A stretch of DNA of 49,326 nt from Avimicrobium caecorum (GTDB taxonomy: Bacteria > Bacillota > Clostridia > Oscillospirales > Ruminococcaceae). The stretch lies in contig CAJFNJ010000003.1 in NCBI GenBank assembly GCA_904394705.1, positions 1-49,326 of the forward strand. The letters are read 5' to 3'. Below, one piece after another: positions 1 to 8,366 of the stretch (its first letter is position 1; each line of letters begins with the position of its first letter). The translations under genes were made by a program, and so were the position numbers. The notes under the pieces are model-generated. The model was not told the DNA's origin, did no database searches, and saw only the letters and a program-made list of their open reading frames with translations.

Positions 1-207
1 AACTGATTAGCAAAAATCAGTTAGACCTTTTACTTATGAATAAAAAGATAAGGATTTTCAGGCTACTCGCAAGCCACCCGATTTTTCCTTTCAAACTCGA
101 TAAATCGGGATTTGGCGAGTGCTATCAATCTGCTATCAAATAGGGAATTAGAAAATCAAAAAGTCAGTATTTTCAAGGGTTTGCGGGCCCTCATATCCAC
201 TTTTTGC
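1..207. other. A+T-rich non-coding DNA downstream of guaA; possible edge of an integrated element
   Basis: No credible gene is seen here. The stretch is much richer in A+T than the genes to its right. It contains a stem-loop at 1-22 (8-base perfect arms), a nested inverted repeat (ACTCGC 65-70 with GCGAGT 115-120, enclosing CCCGATTT 77-84 with AAATCGGG 102-109), and two direct copies of GCTATCAA at 121-128 and 132-139, 11 bases apart. No intrinsic terminator follows guaA. Tyrosine-recombinase elements commonly integrate in the last codons of guaA, so this may be the start of such an element or its scar. The integrase would lie outside the window, so this is inference. Confidence 0.35.
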
Positions 208-1740
208 TTATTCCCACTCAATGGTTGCCGGAGGCTTGGAGGTGATGTCATACACGATGCGGTTGACATGCTTGACCTCGTTTACGATCCGGCGGGATAC
301 CTTGTCCAGTACATCGTAGGGGATGCGGGCCCACTCAGCGGTCATGAAGTCGCTGGTTACAACGCCGCGCAGGGCAATGGTATAGTCGTAGGTACGGCCG
401 TCGCCCATAACGCCTACCGAACGCATATTGGTCAGTACGGCAAAGTACTGGTTGATCTCACGATCCAGGCCAGCCAGATGCAGTTCCTCACGGAAGATCG
501 CGTCGGCATCACGCAGCAGATCCAGCTTTTCCTTGGTCAGCTCGCCCAGAACACGGATACCCAGACCAGGGCCGGGGAAGGGCTGACGCCATACAATGTT
601 CTCAGGCAGACCCAGTTCCGAACCCAGGGCGCGCACTTCGTCCTTGAAGAGCTGACGCAGCGGCTCGATGATCTCCTTGAAGTCCACATAGTCAGGCAGA
701 CCGCCTACATTGTGGTGGCTCTTGATGACAGCGGAATCGCCCACGCCCGACTCGATTACGTCCGGATAGATGGTGCCCTGTGCCAGATAGTCCACCGAGC
801 CGATCTTCTTGCCCTCTTCCTCAAAGATGCGGATAAACTCCTCACCGATGATCTTTCTCTTGCGCTCGGGATCGGTTACACCAGCCAGACGGGCCAGGAA
901 GCGATCCTCGGCATTGATGCGGATAAAGTTGATGCTGCCGTCGCCGAATACAGCTTCGATCTCATCGCCTTCATTCTTGCGCATCAGGCCATGGTCTACA
1001 AAGATGCAGGTGAGCTGACGGCCCACTGCCTTGGAGATCAGCGAAGCCACAACCGAGCTGTCCACACCGCCGGACAGAGCCAGCAGCACCTTGCCGTCAC
1101 CAACCTTGGCACGGATCTGCTCAATGGCAGTCTGGGCATAGTTCTTCATGGTCCAGTCGCCGGTGGCGCCGCACACATTGTACAGGAAGTTCCGGATCAT
1201 GGCAGTGCCGTTTTCAGTCAGGGTCACTTCCGGATGGAACTGCATGCCATAGAGCTTGGCAGCCTCATTGTACATGGCAGCTACGGGGCAGCTGTCGGTA
1301 TGGGCAGCGGACTTGAAGCCCTCGGGCAGTTCATAGATGGTATCATTATGGCTCATGAGCGCATTGGCCTCTTCAGCCAGACCGGAGAAGATGGTGCAGT
1401 CAGTATCAAATTCCACCGGCTTTCTGCCATATTCACGGATATGGCCCGGCTTTACAGTACCGCCCAGAGTATAGGCCATCACCTGTACGCCATAGCAGAT
1501 ACCCAGGATCGGGATTCCCATTTCAAAGATTTCCTTTTCCAGTCTGGGAGCGCCTTCCTCATAAACACTGCTGGGACCACCGGTGAAAATAATACCGATG
1601 GGCGCGAATTCCCGGATCTTCTCCAGGGACATATTGTAGGGATGGACTTCACAGTACACATTGCATTCCCGCACTCTGCGTGCGATGAGCTGATTGTACT
1701 GACCGCCGAAATCCAGAATAAGGACCTTCTGATTTTCCAT
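208..1740 (-). CDS. guaA: GMP synthase (glutamine-hydrolysing)
   Basis: This cytosolic enzyme converts XMP to GMP using ATP and glutamine, the last step of de novo guanine nucleotide synthesis. The 510-aa protein has the normal length. An N-terminal class I glutamine amidotransferase domain (about 1-195) carries the nucleophile Cys82 in GICYG and the His-Pro-Glu of QFHPEV. The ATP pyrophosphatase domain has the P-loop LSGGVDSS (about 223-230). The C-terminal dimerisation domain has PFPGPGLGIR and ends in the family-typical PATIEWE. The start is an ATG with an AAGG-type ribosome site. It is divergent from valS, with a 313-base spacer holding a terminator-like hairpin on the guaA strand. Its 3' codons match the usual integration target of guaA-specific mobile elements. 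Confidence 0.98.
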   Translation of the reverse strand: MENQKVLILDFGGQYNQLIARRVRECNVYCEVHPYNMSLEKIREFAPIGIIFTGGPSSVYEEGAPRLEKEIFEMGIPILGICYGVQVMAYTLGGTVKPGHIREYGRKPVEFDTDCTIFSGLAEEANALMSHNDTIYELPEGFKSAAHTDSCPVAAMYNEAAKLYGMQFHPEVTLTENGTAMIRNFLYNVCGATGDWTMKNYAQTAIEQIRAKVGDGKVLLALSGGVDSSVVASLISKAVGRQLTCIFVDHGLMRKNEGDEIEAVFGDGSINFIRINAEDRFLARLAGVTDPERKRKIIGEEFIRIFEEEGKKIGSVDYLAQGTIYPDVIESGVGDSAVIKSHHNVGGLPDYVDFKEIIEPLRQLFKDEVRALGSELGLPENIVWRQPFPGPGLGIRVLGELTKEKLDLLRDADAIFREELHLAGLDREINQYFAVLTNMRSVGVMGDGRTYDYTIALRGVVTSDFMTAEWARIPYDVLDKVSRRIVNEVKHVNRIVYDITSKPPATIEWE

Positions 1741-2053
1741 ACGCTACCTTGCCTTTCTATATGGATTCATACTTTCTTTTATTTTTACATTTTTTGAGGG
1801 AAAAAGCAAGGTTTTTACCCCGATTCCAAATTCTTTGCGCTTTTTATACAAAGTGTTCCGGACACACCGGGATCAGCCTGTGTCACCTGTCGGGCATCGG
1901 GAGGAAAAACAGGGGATTTTCCCTGGAAATTCCCCTGTGAAAATTGTCAGTTTCCCTTGCCATTTTTTTGTGATTTTACTATAATGAAAGAATAGCTCAG
2001 ACTGATTCTGAATGGTCTGGCAGGATACCAAACATTTTTGAGGAGGATTCGAT
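1741..2053. other. Divergent guaA-valS intergenic region
   Basis: The spacer holds the valS promoter (1957-1985) and a strong hairpin whose arms are ACAGGGGA 1909-1916 and TCCCCTGT 1931-1938, with an inner TTTC/GAAA pairing. Read on the minus strand the hairpin is followed by a run of T, so it looks like an intrinsic terminator or attenuator upstream of guaA. A second inverted repeat, GACACA/TGTGTC, lies at about 1861-1883. No T-box signature was seen for valS and no classic purine aptamer for guaA. A guaA promoter is not clear. Confidence 0.5.
1957..1985 (+). promoter_or_regulatory. Sigma-A promoter of valS
   Basis: A -35 TTGCCA (1957-1962) and a perfect -10 TATAAT (1980-1985) are separated by 17 bases. 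The start codon of valS is 69 bases downstream of the -10, with AGGAGG at 2041-2046. Confidence 0.8.
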
Positions 2054-4678
2054 ATGGGCAAAGATCTGGATAAAACCTATGATCCCCATTCATTTGAGGA
2101 TCGACTTTATGCCTTCTGGCAGGAAAAAGGATACTTTTCCCCTGTCGTCGACCATGACAAAAAGCCTTACAGCATCATGATGCCGCCGCCGAACATCACG
2201 GGTCAGCTGCATCTGGGCCATGCTCTGGATAATACACTGCAGGATATTCTCATCCGGTTCAAGCGGATGCAGGGCTACTGCACCCTGTGGCTGCCCGGTA
2301 CCGACCATGCTTCCATTGCTACCGAAGCCAAGGTAGTAGAGGCCATGGCAAAGGAAGGGCTTACCAAGGAAGGCGTAGGCCGTGAAGAATTCCTGCGCCG
2401 TACCTGGCAGTGGAAGGAAACCTATGGCAGCCGCATCAACGCGCAGATCAAGCGTCTGGGCAGTTCCTGCGACTGGAGCCGGGAGCGCTTTACCATGGAC
2501 GAGGGCTGTTCCCGGGCGGTACGGGAAGTGTTCGTCAATCTGTATGAAAAGGGCCTGATCTATCAGGGCGAACGCATCATCAACTGGTGCCCCCACTGCA
2601 AGACTTCCATTTCGGATGCCGAAGTGGAATTCGAAGAGCAGGCCGGACATTTCTGGCACATCAAGTACCCGCTCACCGATGGCAGCGGCTATCTGGAAGT
2701 AGCCACCACCCGTCCCGAAACCATGCTGGGTGATACCGGTATTGCCGTCAACCCCAATGATGAGCGCTACAAGCATCTCATTGGCAAGACTGCCATCCTG
2801 CCGCTGGTAGGCCGGGAGCTGCCCATCGTCGGCGATGAGTATGTGGAGATGGACTTCGGTACCGGTGTCGTAAAGATGACCCCCGCCCATGACCCCAACG
2901 ACTTCGAAGTGGGTCTGCGGCACAACCTGGAAGTCATCAATGTGATGAATGAGGATGCCACCATCAACGAAAAGGGCGGCAAGTATGCCGGTCTGGACCG
3001 CTATGAGGCCAGAAAGCAGATCGTTGCTGACCTGGAGGAGCAGGGCTATCTCATCAAGATCGAGGATTACAACCACAATGTAGGCAGCTGCTACCGCTGC
3101 GGTACCACCATTGAGCCGATGATCTCCAAGCAGTGGTTCGTCAAGATGAAGCCGCTGGCTGAGCCTGCCATCGAGGCGGTACGCTCCGGCAAGACCAACT
3201 TTGTGCCCGAGCGGTTCGACAAGATCTACTACAACTGGATGGAGAACATCCGTGACTGGTGTATTTCCCGTCAGCTCTGGTGGGGCCACCGGATTCCCGC
3301 CTGGTACTGTGAGGACTGCGGTGAGGTGATCGTTTCCAAGGAAGATCCCACCGTATGTCCCAAGTGCGGCAGCACCCATCTGCACCAGGACGAGGATACC
3401 CTGGACACCTGGTTCTCGTCGGCACTGTGGCCCTTCAGCACCCTGGGCTGGCCGGACAAGACCGAGGATCTCGAGTACTTCTATCCCACCAGCACTCTGG
3501 TGACCGGCTATGACATCATCTTCTTCTGGGTAGCCCGTATGATTTTCTCGGGCATCGAGCACATGGGAGAGACTCCCTTTGAGAATGTGTTCATCCATGG
3601 TATCGTCCGGGATGCCCAGGGCCGCAAGATGAGTAAATCCCTGGGCAACGGCGTTGACCCGCTGGAGATCATCGACCGCTACGGCGCTGACTCGCTGCGG
3701 TTCACCCTGGTGGGCGGCATCAGCCCGGGCAGCGATATGCGCTTCAGCGAGGAGAAGGTGACTTCTTCCCGCAACTTTGCCAACAAGCTGTGGAATGCCG
3801 CCCGGTTCATTCTGATGAACCTGCCTGACGCTGATTCCCTGGAGCTGTCCCTGCCGTCCGAGCTCACCGCTGAGGACAAGTGGGTGCTCACCAAGTATGA
3901 CCGCCTGGTTCAGGAGACCACCGACGCTCTGGAGCGGTTCGATGTGGGTGTGGCTGCCGGCAAGATCTATGACTTCATCTGGGACATCTACTGCGACTGG
4001 TATATCGAGCTGGCAAAGTCCCGGCTGCAGGCCGGCGGCGAAACCGCTGACAATGCCCGCCGTGTCCTGGTGTATGTGATGACCGGCGTACTGCAGATGC
4101 TGCATCCGTTCATGCCCTTCATCACCGAGGAGATCTGGCAGGCTCTGCCCCACGAAGGGGAGAGCATCATGGTCAGCAAGTGGCCTGAGTCCAATCCGGC
4201 TCTGCGCTTTGACGCCGAGGAGGCGGACTTTGAAAAGGTGATGAACCTGATCCGTGCTGTGCGCAATGTGCGTGCGGAGATGAATGTTCCGCCGTCCCGG
4301 AAGGCCAAGCTGTTCATCGAAACCAAGGTGCCGGAGATCTTCCGTGCCGGTCAGGCCTTCATTGAGCGTCTGGCCTTTGCGCCTGAGGTGGAGATCGGCG
4401 AGAGCTTTGATCTGCCCGGCGCAGCCCAGGCCATCACTGCCGATGCCCGCATCCTGATCCCCATGGACGAACTCATCGACCGGGAGAAGGAGCTGGCCCG
4501 TCTGGAGAAGGAAAAGGCTGCCTGCCAGAAGGATATTGACTTCCTGTCCGGCAAGCTGTCCAATGCCGGCTTTGTAGCCAAGGCTCCGGAGAAGGTGATC
4601 GCCATGGAGCGGGAAAAGCTCGCCAAGGCGGAGGAAAAGCTCGCCCGCATCGAGGAGAGCATCCGCAATCTGGGCTGA
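2054..4678 (+). CDS. valS: Valyl-tRNA synthetase
   Basis: This class I aminoacyl-tRNA synthetase charges tRNA-Val in the cytosol. The 874-aa protein has the usual length. The HIGH motif is HLGH at residues 53-56, preceded by PPPNITG, and the KMSKS loop is at about 524-528 (KMSKSLGN). Between them lies the editing (CP1) domain with the TTRPETMLGD stretch. CxxC pairs near residues 345 and 418-435 may bind zinc. The C-terminus is a coiled coil of about 65 residues rich in Glu, Lys and Leu, typical of bacterial ValRS. The start is fixed by AGGAGG seven bases upstream. A strong terminator follows, so it is probably monocistronic. No T-box leader is visible, which is unusual but not rare for a Firmicute valS. 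Confidence 0.98.
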   Translation: MGKDLDKTYDPHSFEDRLYAFWQEKGYFSPVVDHDKKPYSIMMPPPNITGQLHLGHALDNTLQDILIRFKRMQGYCTLWLPGTDHASIATEAKVVEAMAKEGLTKEGVGREEFLRRTWQWKETYGSRINAQIKRLGSSCDWSRERFTMDEGCSRAVREVFVNLYEKGLIYQGERIINWCPHCKTSISDAEVEFEEQAGHFWHIKYPLTDGSGYLEVATTRPETMLGDTGIAVNPNDERYKHLIGKTAILPLVGRELPIVGDEYVEMDFGTGVVKMTPAHDPNDFEVGLRHNLEVINVMNEDATINEKGGKYAGLDRYEARKQIVADLEEQGYLIKIEDYNHNVGSCYRCGTTIEPMISKQWFVKMKPLAEPAIEAVRSGKTNFVPERFDKIYYNWMENIRDWCISRQLWWGHRIPAWYCEDCGEVIVSKEDPTVCPKCGSTHLHQDEDTLDTWFSSALWPFSTLGWPDKTEDLEYFYPTSTLVTGYDIIFFWVARMIFSGIEHMGETPFENVFIHGIVRDAQGRKMSKSLGNGVDPLEIIDRYGADSLRFTLVGGISPGSDMRFSEEKVTSSRNFANKLWNAARFILMNLPDADSLELSLPSELTAEDKWVLTKYDRLVQETTDALERFDVGVAAGKIYDFIWDIYCDWYIELAKSRLQAGGETADNARRVLVYVMTGVLQMLHPFMPFITEEIWQALPHEGESIMVSKWPESNPALRFDAEEADFEKVMNLIRAVRNVRAEMNVPPSRKAKLFIETKVPEIFRAGQAFIERLAFAPEVEIGESFDLPGAAQAITADARILIPMDELIDREKELARLEKEKAACQKDIDFLSGKLSNAGFVAKAPEKVIAMEREKLAKAEEKLARIEESIRNLG

Positions 4679-4702
4679 TCCTGACCTGATACAACACAAT
4701 TT

Positions 4703-4746
4703 ACACGGCACAGTCGTTTTCCAATGCGGCTGTGCCGTGTTTTTTT
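4703..4746 (+). terminator. Intrinsic terminator of valS
   Basis: An 11-bp perfect stem (ACACGGCACAG with CTGTGCCGTGT) is followed by seven T. Confidence 0.9.
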
Positions 4747-4773
4747 GCGGAAATGGGGAAGGAAAGGTCACGC

Positions 4774-4802
4774 TTTACAAAACAGGTGCGCCGGTGTAAG
4801 AT
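4774..4802 (+). promoter_or_regulatory. Probable promoter of folC
   Basis: TTTACA (4774-4779) and TAAGAT (4797-4802) are spaced by 17 bases. Transcription would begin near 4809, which argues for the ATG at 4841 rather than the one at 4817. Confidence 0.6.
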
Positions 4803-4840
4803 GAAATCAGAATTTTATGCCGGAAGGCAGGGAGAGCGTT

Positions 4841-6157
4841 ATGACAGGACAGGAAGCAGTAGACTATATCCACAGCGCCCGGGGAAAGGGGAAGAAGGAT
4901 GGACTCCGGAAGATCACCGAGCTGATGCACCGCCTGGGTGACCCTCAGGACAAGCTGCGGTATGTGCATGTGGTGGGCACCAACGGCAAAGGCTCCACCA
5001 CCTCGATGATTGCCCATTCCCTCACAGCGGCGGGGTACAGGACGGGAATGTTCATCTCGCCGTTTATCCTCGATTTCCGGGAGCGGATGCAGATTGACGG
5101 CAAAATGATCTCCCCGGAGGCACTGGCCTCCTGTGTGGAGGAGGTGCGCCGGGAAGCGGATCAGATGGCGGCGGAGGGCAGGCAGCCCACCGAGTTTGAG
5201 CTGGTCTGCGCCACTGCCTTTGTGTGGTTTGCCCGGGAGCAGTGCGAGGTGGTGGTGCTGGAAGCCGGCATCGGCGGACGGCTGGACTCCACCAACATCG
5301 TCAGGGATACCCTGGCGGCGGTGATCTGTTCCATCGGCCTGGACCATGTGGAGGTTCTCGGGGATACCCCTGCCAAAATCGCGGCGGAAAAGTGCGGGGT
5401 GCTCCGCCCGGGGATTCCCTGCATCTGCTACCCCGACCAGGACCTGGACGCCCTGGCTGTCATCATGGAGAAGGCGGCAGAGCAGAACTGCCGGCTGATC
5501 CAGGGCAACCTGCGGGCCGTGGAGGTGAAGCGCATGACCCTGGAGGGCACCGATCTGCGCTACCGGGATCTTTCAATCCATCTGCCGCTGGTGGGACGCT
5601 ATCAGATCGCCAACTGCGTCAATGCGGTGGAAGCCCTGCTGGCACTGCGGGCCCGGGGCATGAATATCCCGGACAGCGCCATTGTCCGGGGCATCGGCGA
5701 GACCTTCTTCCCGGTGCGCATGGAGGTGGTCAGCCGCTGTCCTACTGTGATCCTGGACGGCGCCCACAACGAATCAGGCGCGGCGGCCCTGTCCGGTTCA
5801 CTGGAGGGGCTGGTCACCGGGCGGCTGGTAATCCTCATCGGCATGATGAAGGATAAGGATGTGCGCCACGCCATCTCCAAGACCTTGCCGCTGGCTGACC
5901 GGGTGTATACCGTGGAGCCGCTGGACAATCCCCGTGCCATGCCCTCGGATGAGCTGGCTGCGCTGGCAGGGGAGTACTGTGCCGATGTGCGTTCCTGGGG
6001 CAATGAACTGGACGGGGCCTTTGCCGACGCCTATGACAGCCTTTCCCCGGAGGATACGCTGCTGGTGTGCGGGTCGCTCTATGTGGCGTCTGATCTCCGC
6101 CACACCGCCCGGCGATTCTTTGAAGGCCGGGGAATCCCGCACAGCCCGCATCTCTGA
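4841..6157 (+). CDS. folC: Bifunctional folylpolyglutamate / dihydrofolate synthase
   Basis: FolC adds glutamate residues to folates (and in many bacteria glutamate to dihydropteroate), using ATP. The 438-aa product has the family's normal length. The Mur-ligase-like P-loop is VVGTNGKGSTTSM near residue 40, followed by the folate loop SPFILDFRERM, and the C-terminal domain holds DGAHNESGAAAL. An in-frame ATG at 4817 would add eight residues, but it lacks a ribosome site and sits almost at the predicted transcript start. The ATG at 4841 has GGGAG at the right distance, so it was chosen. The gene has its own promoter and terminator. It lies between valS and the sigma-F operon, and valS-folC is a common firmicute order. 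Confidence 0.95.
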   Translation: MTGQEAVDYIHSARGKGKKDGLRKITELMHRLGDPQDKLRYVHVVGTNGKGSTTSMIAHSLTAAGYRTGMFISPFILDFRERMQIDGKMISPEALASCVEEVRREADQMAAEGRQPTEFELVCATAFVWFAREQCEVVVLEAGIGGRLDSTNIVRDTLAAVICSIGLDHVEVLGDTPAKIAAEKCGVLRPGIPCICYPDQDLDALAVIMEKAAEQNCRLIQGNLRAVEVKRMTLEGTDLRYRDLSIHLPLVGRYQIANCVNAVEALLALRARGMNIPDSAIVRGIGETFFPVRMEVVSRCPTVILDGAHNESGAAALSGSLEGLVTGRLVILIGMMKDKDVRHAISKTLPLADRVYTVEPLDNPRAMPSDELAALAGEYCADVRSWGNELDGAFADAYDSLSPEDTLLVCGSLYVASDLRHTARRFFEGRGIPHSPHL

Positions 6158-6210
6158 GTTGCCCGCGGGAATTTTTCCCTCTGTCAGAAACCGACTCACT
6201 TTTTATCCTG

Positions 6211-6243
6211 AATCCTCTATCCTTTGGGATAGAGGATTTTTTA
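6211..6243 (+). terminator. Intrinsic terminator of folC
   Basis: A 12-bp perfect stem (6211-6222 with 6227-6238) and a four-base loop are followed by a T-run. It lies only 30 bases before spoIIAA, so any sigma-H promoter for the operon must be upstream of, or overlap, this hairpin. None was clear. Confidence 0.9.
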
Positions 6244-6271
6244 TTGCATTTTTTGCGAAAGGACGGAAGCT

Positions 6272-6598
6272 ATGGCTGTCACGCTGGAAGTAACAAATGA
6301 GGAGATCACTGCCTATCTCAGCGGTGAGATCGACCATCACAGTGCGGTGGAACTGCGCCGCCGGATCGATGAATCAGTGCTGTCCGGGACTCCGGAACGG
6401 CTGATTCTGGACTTTTCCGGGGTCACCTTCATGGACAGTTCGGGCATCGGGCTGATTATGGGGCGCTGGCGCCTGATGCAGGAACAGGGCGGACATCTGC
6501 TTGTACAGGGAGTCCCCAGATCGCTGCGCAAGGTGATGAAGGTGTCCGGGCTGGACAAGCTCGGCGTACTGGAAGAAAAAGAAGAGGTGAAACAATGA
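6272..6598 (+). CDS. spoIIAA: Anti-sigma F factor antagonist (STAS domain)
   Basis: SpoIIAA releases sigma-F by binding the anti-sigma factor SpoIIAB in the forespore. It is switched off by SpoIIAB phosphorylation and on by the SpoIIE phosphatase. The 108-aa protein is one STAS domain. The phosphorylatable serine lies in MDSSGIG (Ser56/Ser57), in the context seen in the family. It is the first gene of the classic three-gene operon. Its stop codon overlaps the spoIIAB start (ATGA), which implies translational coupling and helps hold the partner proteins at fixed ratios. The start has an AAAGGA ribosome site. Identification rests on both sequence and operon context. Confidence 0.95.
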   Translation: MAVTLEVTNEEITAYLSGEIDHHSAVELRRRIDESVLSGTPERLILDFSGVTFMDSSGIGLIMGRWRLMQEQGGHLLVQGVPRSLRKVMKVSGLDKLGVLEEKEEVKQ

Positions 6599-7050
6599 AA
6601 AAGACAAACAGCATGAAGCTGCAGTTTGTGAGCCGGTCTGCCAATGAGGGCTTTGCCCGGACAGCGGTGTCCGGATTCCTGGCGTCCCTGGACCCCACTG
6701 TGGAGGAGCTGGCGGACATCAAGACTGCAGTTTCCGAAGCGGTGACCAACTGTATTGTCCATGCCTATGCCGACCGGATCGGCATTGTTTACATAGCCGC
6801 CGATCTCTATGCGGACGGCAGAGTGGTGATCCGCATCCGGGATAAGGGCTGCGGCATTCCCGATGTGGAAAAGGCCATGGAACCGCTGTTCACCACCGGC
6901 GGGGAGGACCGGGCCGGACTGGGCTTTGCGGTGATGCAGAGCCTGATGGACAAGGTCCGGGTGCGTTCCCAGGTGGGGAAGGGCACCACCGTCACATTGG
7001 AGAGGAGGATCGAAAGCAGAGGGGATCAGAATGACCGGGACACTGAGTGA
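6595..7050 (+). CDS. spoIIAB: Anti-sigma F factor / serine kinase
   Basis: SpoIIAB binds and holds sigma-F, and phosphorylates SpoIIAA with ATP. The 151-aa protein is a GHKL/HATPase_c domain with the N-box EAVTNCIVHAY (about 43-53), the G1 box DKGCGIPD and the G2 region GLGFAVMQSL. Its start overlaps the spoIIAA stop, and its end overlaps the sigF start by 20 bases, so all three are translationally coupled. The C-terminal tail, after the HATPase fold, is hydrophilic (RIESRGDQNDRDTE), as in other SpoIIAB proteins. Confidence 0.96.
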   Translation: MKKTNSMKLQFVSRSANEGFARTAVSGFLASLDPTVEELADIKTAVSEAVTNCIVHAYADRIGIVYIAADLYADGRVVIRIRDKGCGIPDVEKAMEPLFTTGGEDRAGLGFAVMQSLMDKVRVRSQVGKGTTVTLERRIESRGDQNDRDTE

Positions 7051-7708
7051 GTCCGCCCGGGACCGCCAGAAGATGATTGAGGAAAACCTGGGCCTGGTGC
7101 ATTCCTGCGCCCATCGCTTCAAGGGCCGGGGCATTGAATATGACGATCTGTTCCAGGCCGGATGCATGGGGCTGGTCAAAGCCTGCGATGCTTTTGATTT
7201 CTCCCGGGGCGTGCGGTTTTCCACCTATGCGGTGCCGGTGATCCTCGGGGAGATGCGCCGGCTGTTCCGGGACGGCGGCACTGTCAAGGTGAGCCGTTCG
7301 CTGAAGGAACTCTCCCTGCGGGTGGTGCGGGGACGGGAACAGCTGGCGGTCCGGCTGGGCCGTGATCCCACCATCGAGGAGCTGGCAGAGGAACTGGGGC
7401 TCACCCGGGAAGAGGTGGTGGAGGCGCTCAATGTATCGGCGCCGCCGCTCTCGCTGACCGTGTCCTCGGAAGAGGGGGAGACCCAGATCGACCTTCCGGT
7501 GCAGTCCCCGGAGGAAAACCTCTCGGAGCGGATGGCTCTGCGGCAGATCCTGGGGGAGCTGGAACCCCGGGACCGGCAGCTCATCATTCTGCGGTACTTT
7601 ATGGACAAGACCCAGACCCAGACGGCAGAACAGCTGGGTATGACCCAGGTACAGGTCTCCCGCCGGGAAAAGAAACTGCTCCTCGCCATGCGGCAGAAAC
7701 TCCTGTGA
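7031..7708 (+). CDS. sigF: RNA polymerase sigma-F factor
   Basis: This is the first forespore-specific sigma factor of sporulation. The 225-aa protein has region 2 with the -10 recognition helix (FSTYAVPVILGEMRRLFRD), region 3 (DPTIEELAEELGLTREEV) and region 4 with a helix-turn-helix (TAEQLGMTQVQVSRREKK). Similar sigma factors (SigG, SigB) share these features. The assignment to SigF rests on the upstream spoIIAA-spoIIAB pair. It is the last gene of the operon and is followed by a strong terminator. Its presence shows the organism is, or descends from, an endospore former. Confidence 0.95.
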   Translation: MTGTLSESARDRQKMIEENLGLVHSCAHRFKGRGIEYDDLFQAGCMGLVKACDAFDFSRGVRFSTYAVPVILGEMRRLFRDGGTVKVSRSLKELSLRVVRGREQLAVRLGRDPTIEELAEELGLTREEVVEALNVSAPPLSLTVSSEEGETQIDLPVQSPEENLSERMALRQILGELEPRDRQLIILRYFMDKTQTQTAEQLGMTQVQVSRREKKLLLAMRQKLL

Positions 7709-7740
7709 TATTACTACTGCGATCCACTTACCTCCTGTCG

Positions 7741-7775
7741 GCACTGCGGAGTCTTTGGCTCCGCAGTGCTTTTTT
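7741..7775 (+). terminator. Intrinsic terminator of the spoIIA operon
   Basis: An 11-bp perfect stem (7741-7751 with 7759-7769) is followed by six T. Confidence 0.92.
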
Positions 7776-7787
7776 ATATGCGGGAAA

Positions 7788-7816
7788 TTGCCAAAGCGGC
7801 ATGATTGTGCTACAAT
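7788..7816 (+). promoter_or_regulatory. Promoter of the two-gene GNAT operon
   Basis: TTGCCA (7788-7793) and TACAAT (7811-7816) are 17 bases apart. The first start codon is 38 bases downstream of the -10. Confidence 0.75.
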
Positions 7817-7853
7817 TTTCCTCATACATCCAAGTGGAAAGGCGGCGGGAAAA

Positions 7854-8363
7854 ATGCCTGAGATCCGTATTATCCCCTTTACGCCGGAATATGCCGGCGA
7901 ACTGGGACAGCTGCACTGGCAGGTGTGGGAGGAAACCTACCGGGGTCTGATCCCCGATGCCTATCTGGATACCTTCACCCCGGAAAAGTGGACCGAAAAA
8001 GCCCGGCGGGATACACTGTCCAGCTTTCTCCTCTTTGCGGATGGGGAACTGGCGGGGTTTGCCAGCTGTTCTGACCCGGCCCGGGAATCGGTGCCGGTGC
8101 CGGAGGCTTCGGAGATCGTGGCTTTCTATCTGCTGCGGAAGTTCCAGGGCCAGGGGTTGGCAGGAGCGCTGATACGGCACTGTCTGGACTACTGCACCCG
8201 TCCGAATGTGGTGCTGTATGTGCTGGAGGGCAACGAAAAAGCCGCTGGATTCTACCGCCACATGGGTTTTGAACCGACCGGGCGTATCCAGCTGGATCAC
8301 ACGCCGTATGGAACTCTGCGGGATCTGGAAATGGTCTGCCGCCGGGAGAGAAAGGAGAACTGA
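7854..8363 (+). CDS. GNAT family N-acetyltransferase
   Basis: This 169-aa protein is predicted to transfer an acetyl group from acetyl-CoA to an amine of unknown substrate. The GNAT core is visible: IVAFYLLRKFQGQGLAGALIRHC (motif A, the Q/R-x-x-G-x-G/A acetyl-CoA loop in QGQGLAGAL) and a late NEKAAGFYRHMGFEPTGR segment (motif B). The reading frame is open upstream to 7755, but that extension is unlike the family and lies across the promoter. The ATG at 7854, with AAAGGCGG upstream, was chosen. It is three bases from the next GNAT gene, so the two form an operon. A GFY/GFEP ending like this is common in RimI-like and YhhY-like proteins, but no specific substrate can be assigned. Confidence 0.85.
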   Translation: MPEIRIIPFTPEYAGELGQLHWQVWEETYRGLIPDAYLDTFTPEKWTEKARRDTLSSFLLFADGELAGFASCSDPARESVPVPEASEIVAFYLLRKFQGQGLAGALIRHCLDYCTRPNVVLYVLEGNEKAAGFYRHMGFEPTGRIQLDHTPYGTLRDLEMVCRRERKEN

Positions 8364-8366
8364 CCA

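Noticed and set aside
28..120. Inverted repeats downstream of guaA as its terminator
   Set aside because: No T-run follows either hairpin on the guaA strand.
112..1797. Long plus-strand frame (561 codons) over guaA
   Set aside because: It lies antisense to guaA, has no ribosome site, and its protein has no recognisable motif. G+C-rich genes often leave such open antisense frames.
2041..2053. T-box riboswitch before valS
   Set aside because: The conserved T-box sequence and specifier-loop layout are absent from the 60-70 base leader, which is too short.
2090..4771. 893-codon minus-strand frame opposite valS
   Set aside because: An antisense shadow of valS; the composition is that of a reversed coding strand, with no start site or motif.
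6240..6271. Sigma-H promoter (AGGATTTT ... GCGAAAGG) before spoIIAA
   Set aside because: The -10-like part would put the start codon at the transcript's first bases and remove its ribosome site.
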